A stretch of DNA of 8,340 nucleotides, taken from NCBI GenBank assembly GCA_949127695.1, contig CASBQH010000361.1, positions 1 through 8,340 of the forward strand, written 5' to 3'. Shown piece after piece: positions 6,416 through 8,340 of the stretch. Made by a program: the position numbers and the translations under genes. The notes below the pieces were generated by a model. That model worked only from the letters and a program-made list of their open reading frames with translations. It searched no databases and was not told the DNA's origin. Origin of the DNA: Synechococcales cyanobacterium PMM_0073 (GTDB taxonomy: Bacteria; Cyanobacteriota; Cyanobacteriia; Elainellales; Elainellaceae). Numbering within the stretch: position 1 is the first letter of the stretch; every line of letters starts with the position of its first letter.

Positions 6416-6441
6416 AATACATGAACCACTGTTCATATGTT
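6416..6441. promoter_or_regulatory. SmtB/ArsR-type operator in front of smtA
   Basis: ATGAAC (6421-6426) and GTTCAT (6431-6436) form a perfect inverted repeat around CACT; flanking bases AATAC and ATGTT extend the partial symmetry to about 9 of 11 positions per arm. This resembles the TGAACA-TTCA-type sites bound by SmtB-family zinc sensors in cyanobacteria. It overlaps TATGTT sequences (6436 and 6441) that could serve as -10 boxes. SmtB would leave this site when zinc is plentiful, switching smtA on. The core -35 is not clear. Confidence 0.65.
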
Positions 6442-6474
6442 ATGTTGTCAGCAAAGCTTAGAAGGAGTCATCCC

Positions 6475-6642
6475 ATGTCTACTGTTACTCAAATGAAATG
6501 CGCCTGTGAGTCTTGCCTCTGTGTGGTTTCGCTAACGGATGCCATCATGAAAGATGGCAAACCCTACTGCGGCGAAGCCTGTGCAAAAGGGCATCCCGCC
6601 GGTGAAGGCTGTGGCCATACTGGCTGCGGCTGCAACGCTTAG
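6475..6642 (+). CDS. smtA: Bacterial metallothionein SmtA
   Basis: This 55-residue cytosolic protein binds zinc (and related soft metals) in a cysteine/histidine cluster, buffering excess metal. Nine cysteines lie at 9, 11, 14, 16, 32, 36, 46, 51 and 53, and histidines at 40 and 48. This matches the Zn4Cys9His2 ligand set known for the Synechococcus SmtA protein, down to the N-terminal pattern KCACESCLC and the zinc-finger-like YCGEACAKGH. The last residues are NA, so the C-terminal histidine found in SmtA of Synechococcus is missing. The ATG at 6475 has AAGGAG at 6462-6467 and fits the family length; an in-frame ATG at 6421 lies inside the operator and is not used. smtB is not adjacent, unlike the divergent smtB-smtA arrangement known from Synechococcus. 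ureF converges from the other side. Confidence 0.95.
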   Translation: MSTVTQMKCACESCLCVVSLTDAIMKDGKPYCGEACAKGHPAGEGCGHTGCGCNA

Positions 6643-6681
6643 GCTCTATGCCTTTCAGTGGAGGCTACAAGCTCCAATCCA

Positions 6682-6743
6682 GGGCGCTGAATGCAGGGTT
6701 TGGGATGCTATGGTCGGCATTCTTTAATCCGCATTCAGCGCCC
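6682..6743. repeat. 13-bp perfect inverted repeat with nested inner hairpin
   Basis: GGGCGCTGAATGC (6682-6694) is the exact reverse complement of GCATTCAGCGCCC (6731-6743), with a 36-nt loop. Inside it, GGATGC (6703-6708) can pair with GCATTC (6717-6722) with one G-T pair and an 8-nt loop. It lies between the converging ends of smtA and ureF, so a bidirectional terminator or 3'-end-stabilising structure is plausible, although no T-run follows on either strand. It could also be a small mobile repeat; copy number in the genome would decide. Confidence 0.6.
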
Positions 6744-6772
6744 CAATATGATGGGGATGCAAATCGCACTGT

Positions 6773-6800
6773 CTTAAAGTTACAACCTTAAAGTTACAAC
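6773..6800. repeat. 14-bp tandem duplication downstream of ureF
   Basis: CTTAAAGTTACAAC occurs twice back to back (6773-6786, 6787-6800), both copies exact, 5 nt beyond the ureF stop codon. It looks like a recent replication-slippage duplication in the ureF 3' untranslated region. No function is evident. Confidence 0.8.
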
Positions 6801-6805
6801 AGCCG

Positions 6806-7477
6806 CTAGCTTCTAAATAGGCGCGAGTAGAGCGTTTCATGTTGCATACTGGCCAGTGACGCCCCCCAGCTACAGCATTCTAACTCTGCGTCGGTGAGCT
6901 GCAAAACAAGGCTGCTAGTCTGCTGTAGCTGCGGCTGGAGATTGAGCAAAATGCGCTGTCCTTGAGTTTGGCCCAGCGGAATCAACCGCAGTCCAGCATT
7001 CACCAGATTGGCTACCCAGCTTTGCAGATAGCCCAATGTGGTGAGGGATAGATCAAGCTGCCAGCCCACTGCCGCCACCGCAAACGCCGTGGCAAAATTG
7101 CAGGGATCGCAGCCTTTGAGCAACTCGTTTTCAGGCTGGAGTTCCTGCAAGAGTCGTGAGAGCGACCAGCCCATCTGCCAGCTCTGCTCGCGGATTTCGG
7201 CAGCTTCACGCAGGGCAGAAAGCCACTGATTCCAGGAATTAATCTGCGCTAGATCTGCATCAGCTGCGGCTCGGTAAACTCTTGCCAGCACGGCTGCCTC
7301 AACGCGAATCGCGCCGTAGCTTAGCTCATGCGTCAGCCACTGCTCCAGGGTGATTGCATCTTGGATCTGCTCGCTTTGCACCAGAGTTTCAATGCCTTCA
7401 GAATAGCTGTAGGCTCCGACGGGTAAAGTGGGACTAACGAGTTGGAGTAAAGCAAGTAAAGATTGCGGTGAATTCAT
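6806..7477 (-). CDS. ureF: Urease accessory protein UreF
   Basis: UreF (223 residues) joins UreD/UreH and UreG in the complex that loads nickel into apo-urease; it acts in the cytoplasm and helps gate nickel delivery. The N-terminal [21 protein letters not shown] (9-29) is the most recognisable part of the family, followed by an all-helical body with [21 protein letters not shown] near 52-72. The C-terminus ends in TLYSRLFRS, and the length is normal. The ATG (7477-7475) overlaps the ureE stop by 4 nt (ATGA), so translation is probably coupled to ureE; no separate strong ribosome-binding site is seen. Unusually, ureG does not follow: the next 163 bp are non-coding and the next gene, smtA, is convergent. 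Confidence 0.93.
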   Translation of the reverse strand: MNSPQSLLALLQLVSPTLPVGAYSYSEGIETLVQSEQIQDAITLEQWLTHELSYGAIRVEAAVLARVYRAAADADLAQINSWNQWLSALREAAEIREQSWQMGWSLSRLLQELQPENELLKGCDPCNFATAFAVAAVGWQLDLSLTTLGYLQSWVANLVNAGLRLIPLGQTQGQRILLNLQPQLQQTSSLVLQLTDAELECCSWGASLASMQHETLYSRLFRS

Positions 7478-7971
7478 GCGTGATGTGAATGCTGATGACT
7501 ATGGTTCTGCTGGTGACTATGGTTCTGCTGATGGCTATGGTTCTGCTGCCGCAGATAGGCTCCAGCTTCTGGCTCGAAAGGCAATATTGCTTCGCTCACT
7601 TGCAGATCCATCTGCTCTAGCATTGCTTTTAGCACGCTATCCGGCAAAAATTGCAGATGATCCGCTGTCACCTCTAGCGGCACATGCCGATTGCCCAAAT
7701 GATAGACCGCTCGCAGCAGCAGCAGCGGCGTTTTGGCGGTCACAATCATCACGGGTTCGGGCTTGGCCACTACCTGTACCACCGTCGCACCCTCTTCAGA
7801 TTGCAGCAGATCACCGTGATGCAACACCGTACCTCTGGGCAGACGCAGGTACACCCCCTGCCCTGATTCGGTTTCAAAGTAATGACGCGAACGGCTGCGA
7901 TCTTCAGCAGTCAGCGCCAGCGTCAGATCGACAGGAGCAGCAGCACTGAGGCGATGGGTCAAATTCAGCAT
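7474..7971 (-). CDS. ureE: Urease accessory protein UreE (nickel chaperone)
   Basis: UreE binds nickel and hands it to the UreG/UreF/UreD machinery for urease activation in the cytoplasm. With the start at 7971 (MLNLTHRL) it has 165 residues. The N-terminal peptide-binding domain runs to about 75. The metal-binding domain contains [12 protein letters not shown], whose His96 corresponds to the conserved dimer-interface nickel ligand of the family, and later FEPEAGAY (132-139). The C-terminal tail (144-164) is His-rich, with nine histidines, built from three NHSHQQ-like repeats. A GTG at 8001 could add 10 residues ([10 protein letters not shown]), but the ATG at 7971 aligns better with family N-termini; neither has a strong ribosome-binding site. 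It overlaps ureF by 4 nt and lies 52 nt after the antiporter gene on the same strand. Confidence 0.92.
   Translation of the reverse strand: MLNLTHRLSAAAPVDLTLALTAEDRSRSRHYFETESGQGVYLRLPRGTVLHHGDLLQSEEGATVVQVVAKPEPVMIVTAKTPLLLLRAVYHLGNRHVPLEVTADHLQFLPDSVLKAMLEQMDLQVSEAILPFEPEAGAYLRQQNHSHQQNHSHQQNHSHQHSHHA
7496..7549 (-). repeat. 18-bp tandem repeat coding the UreE His tail, three units
   Basis: On the plus strand the units are TGACTATGGTTCTGCTGG (7496-7513), TGACTATGGTTCTGCTGA (7514-7531) and TGGCTATGGTTCTGCTGC (7532-7549), differing at only two positions. Read on the minus strand each unit encodes six residues of the NHSHQQ type. As 18 bp is six codons, copy-number change would lengthen or shorten the metal-binding tail without breaking the frame. 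Confidence 0.85.
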
Positions 7972-8006
7972 AGTTGGCCAATAGAAGGGGTGATATCTCA
8001 CACAGT

Positions 8007-8028
8007 TTACCGCTAACTTACCGCTAAC
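8007..8028. repeat. 11-bp tandem duplication at the antiporter stop codon
   Basis: TTACCGCTAAC occurs twice back to back (8007-8017, 8018-8028), both exact. The right copy contains the complement of the antiporter stop codon TAG (8024-8026). The duplication therefore adds an extra copy just behind the stop, likely by slippage, without altering the protein. Confidence 0.75.
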
Positions 8029-8340
8029 TCACAGCAGGTTCTTCCACCGCCAAACCCAGTCGCCGCGCCAGCGGAGCTAGCGAAAAACCCTGAACCAGCA
8101 CCGACATGATCACAATCAGGCCAACCACTCGGAAAATCTCTCCAGCCTGCGTCATGCCCACCGCCAGCGGAAAAGTAGCCAGCACAATTGGCACCGAGCC
8201 GCGCAGCCCCACCCAAGAGATAAACAGCTTTTCGCGCATGGGCAAATCAGTCCAGCAGAGGCTGAGCAACACGCTAATGGGTCGAGCCACCAGCATCAGA
8301 AATAGACTGATTACAACCGCCACCAGCGTCAGCGGCAGCA
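8024..8340 (-). CDS. CPA1/NhaP2-type cation:proton antiporter, C-terminal part
   Basis: Only the last 105 or so residues are in the window; the frame is open to the right edge, so the gene starts outside. Hydrophobic segments occur around [33 protein letters not shown] and [17 protein letters not shown]. The stretch [20 protein letters not shown] is the hallmark of the sodium/potassium:proton antiporter family, closest to the NhaP2/CvrA branch from memory. The protein ends soon after the last membrane segment ([15 protein letters not shown]), so there is no C-terminal TrkA_C-type regulatory domain of the kind carried by longer members. It would exchange monovalent cations for protons at a membrane. 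It is upstream of ureE on the same strand, with a 52-nt gap, and might share a transcript. The transported ion cannot be read from this fragment. Confidence 0.85.
   Translation of the reverse strand, partial: LPLTLVAVVISLFLMLVARPISVLLSLCWTDLPMREKLFISWVGLRGSVPIVLATFPLAVGMTQAGEIFRVVGLIVIMSVLVQGFSLAPLARRLGLAVEEPAVS

Noticed and set aside
6421..6474. Longer N-terminus of SmtA from the ATG at 6421
   Set aside because: This ATG is part of the SmtB-type operator, while the ATG at 6475 has a strong AAGGAG and gives the family length of 55 residues.
7428..7949. A 173-residue plus-strand open frame opposite ureE
   Set aside because: It is antisense to a clear UreE. Its Gly-Tyr-Gly-Ser-Ala repeat at the start is just the complement of the His-tail repeat.

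Overview
The window looks like chromosomal DNA of a cyanobacterium. The evidence is a DUF4079-like membrane protein, a ComEC with the cyanobacterial-looking motif LAASGTQV, an SmtA-type metallothionein, urease accessory genes, and tRNA genes without an encoded CCA end. Codon use and GC content (moderately high by eye, not counted) would fit a Leptolyngbya/Synechococcales-like lineage, but the genus is a guess. No copy of the common cyanobacterial octamer GCGATCGC was seen.

Layout. Positions 2-364 hold the 3' end of a DUF4079-like gene. A 66-nt segment able to fold into a long hairpin runs directly into the comEC start codon (435-2747, DNA uptake channel). Next come tRNA-Ser(CGA) on the plus strand (2787-2871) and tRNA-Pro(CGG) on the minus strand (3089-3162), facing each other. 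The 217 bp between them carries a degenerate array of about 20-bp repeats that resembles the TnsB-binding ends of cyanobacterial Tn7-like (CRISPR-associated) transposons. I regard this as the most unusual part of the window; no transposase or CRISPR gene is present.

A mostly empty 444-bp gap ends in a clear promoter whose 17-bp spacer is filled by a Zur/Fur-type palindrome. It drives znuA-znuC-znuB (3607-6372), a high-affinity zinc importer: lipoprotein binding protein, ATPase and permease. About 100 bp further on, smtA (6475-6642) encodes a 55-residue metallothionein with an SmtB-type operator in front of it. Zinc import (expected to be on when zinc is low) and zinc storage (expected to be on when zinc is high) are therefore adjacent on one strand under oppositely acting switches, with no smtB gene next to them.

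The minus strand then carries, in order of transcription, the 3' end of a CPA1/NhaP2-type cation:proton antiporter (8340-8024), ureE (7971-7474, with a His-rich tail made by an 18-bp tandem repeat) and ureF (7477-6806, overlapping ureE by 4 nt). ureG does not follow ureF. ureF and smtA converge on a 163-bp gap with a 13-bp perfect inverted repeat and a 14-bp tandem duplication. The second half of the window is thus dominated by metal handling: zinc import, zinc storage and nickel delivery to urease.
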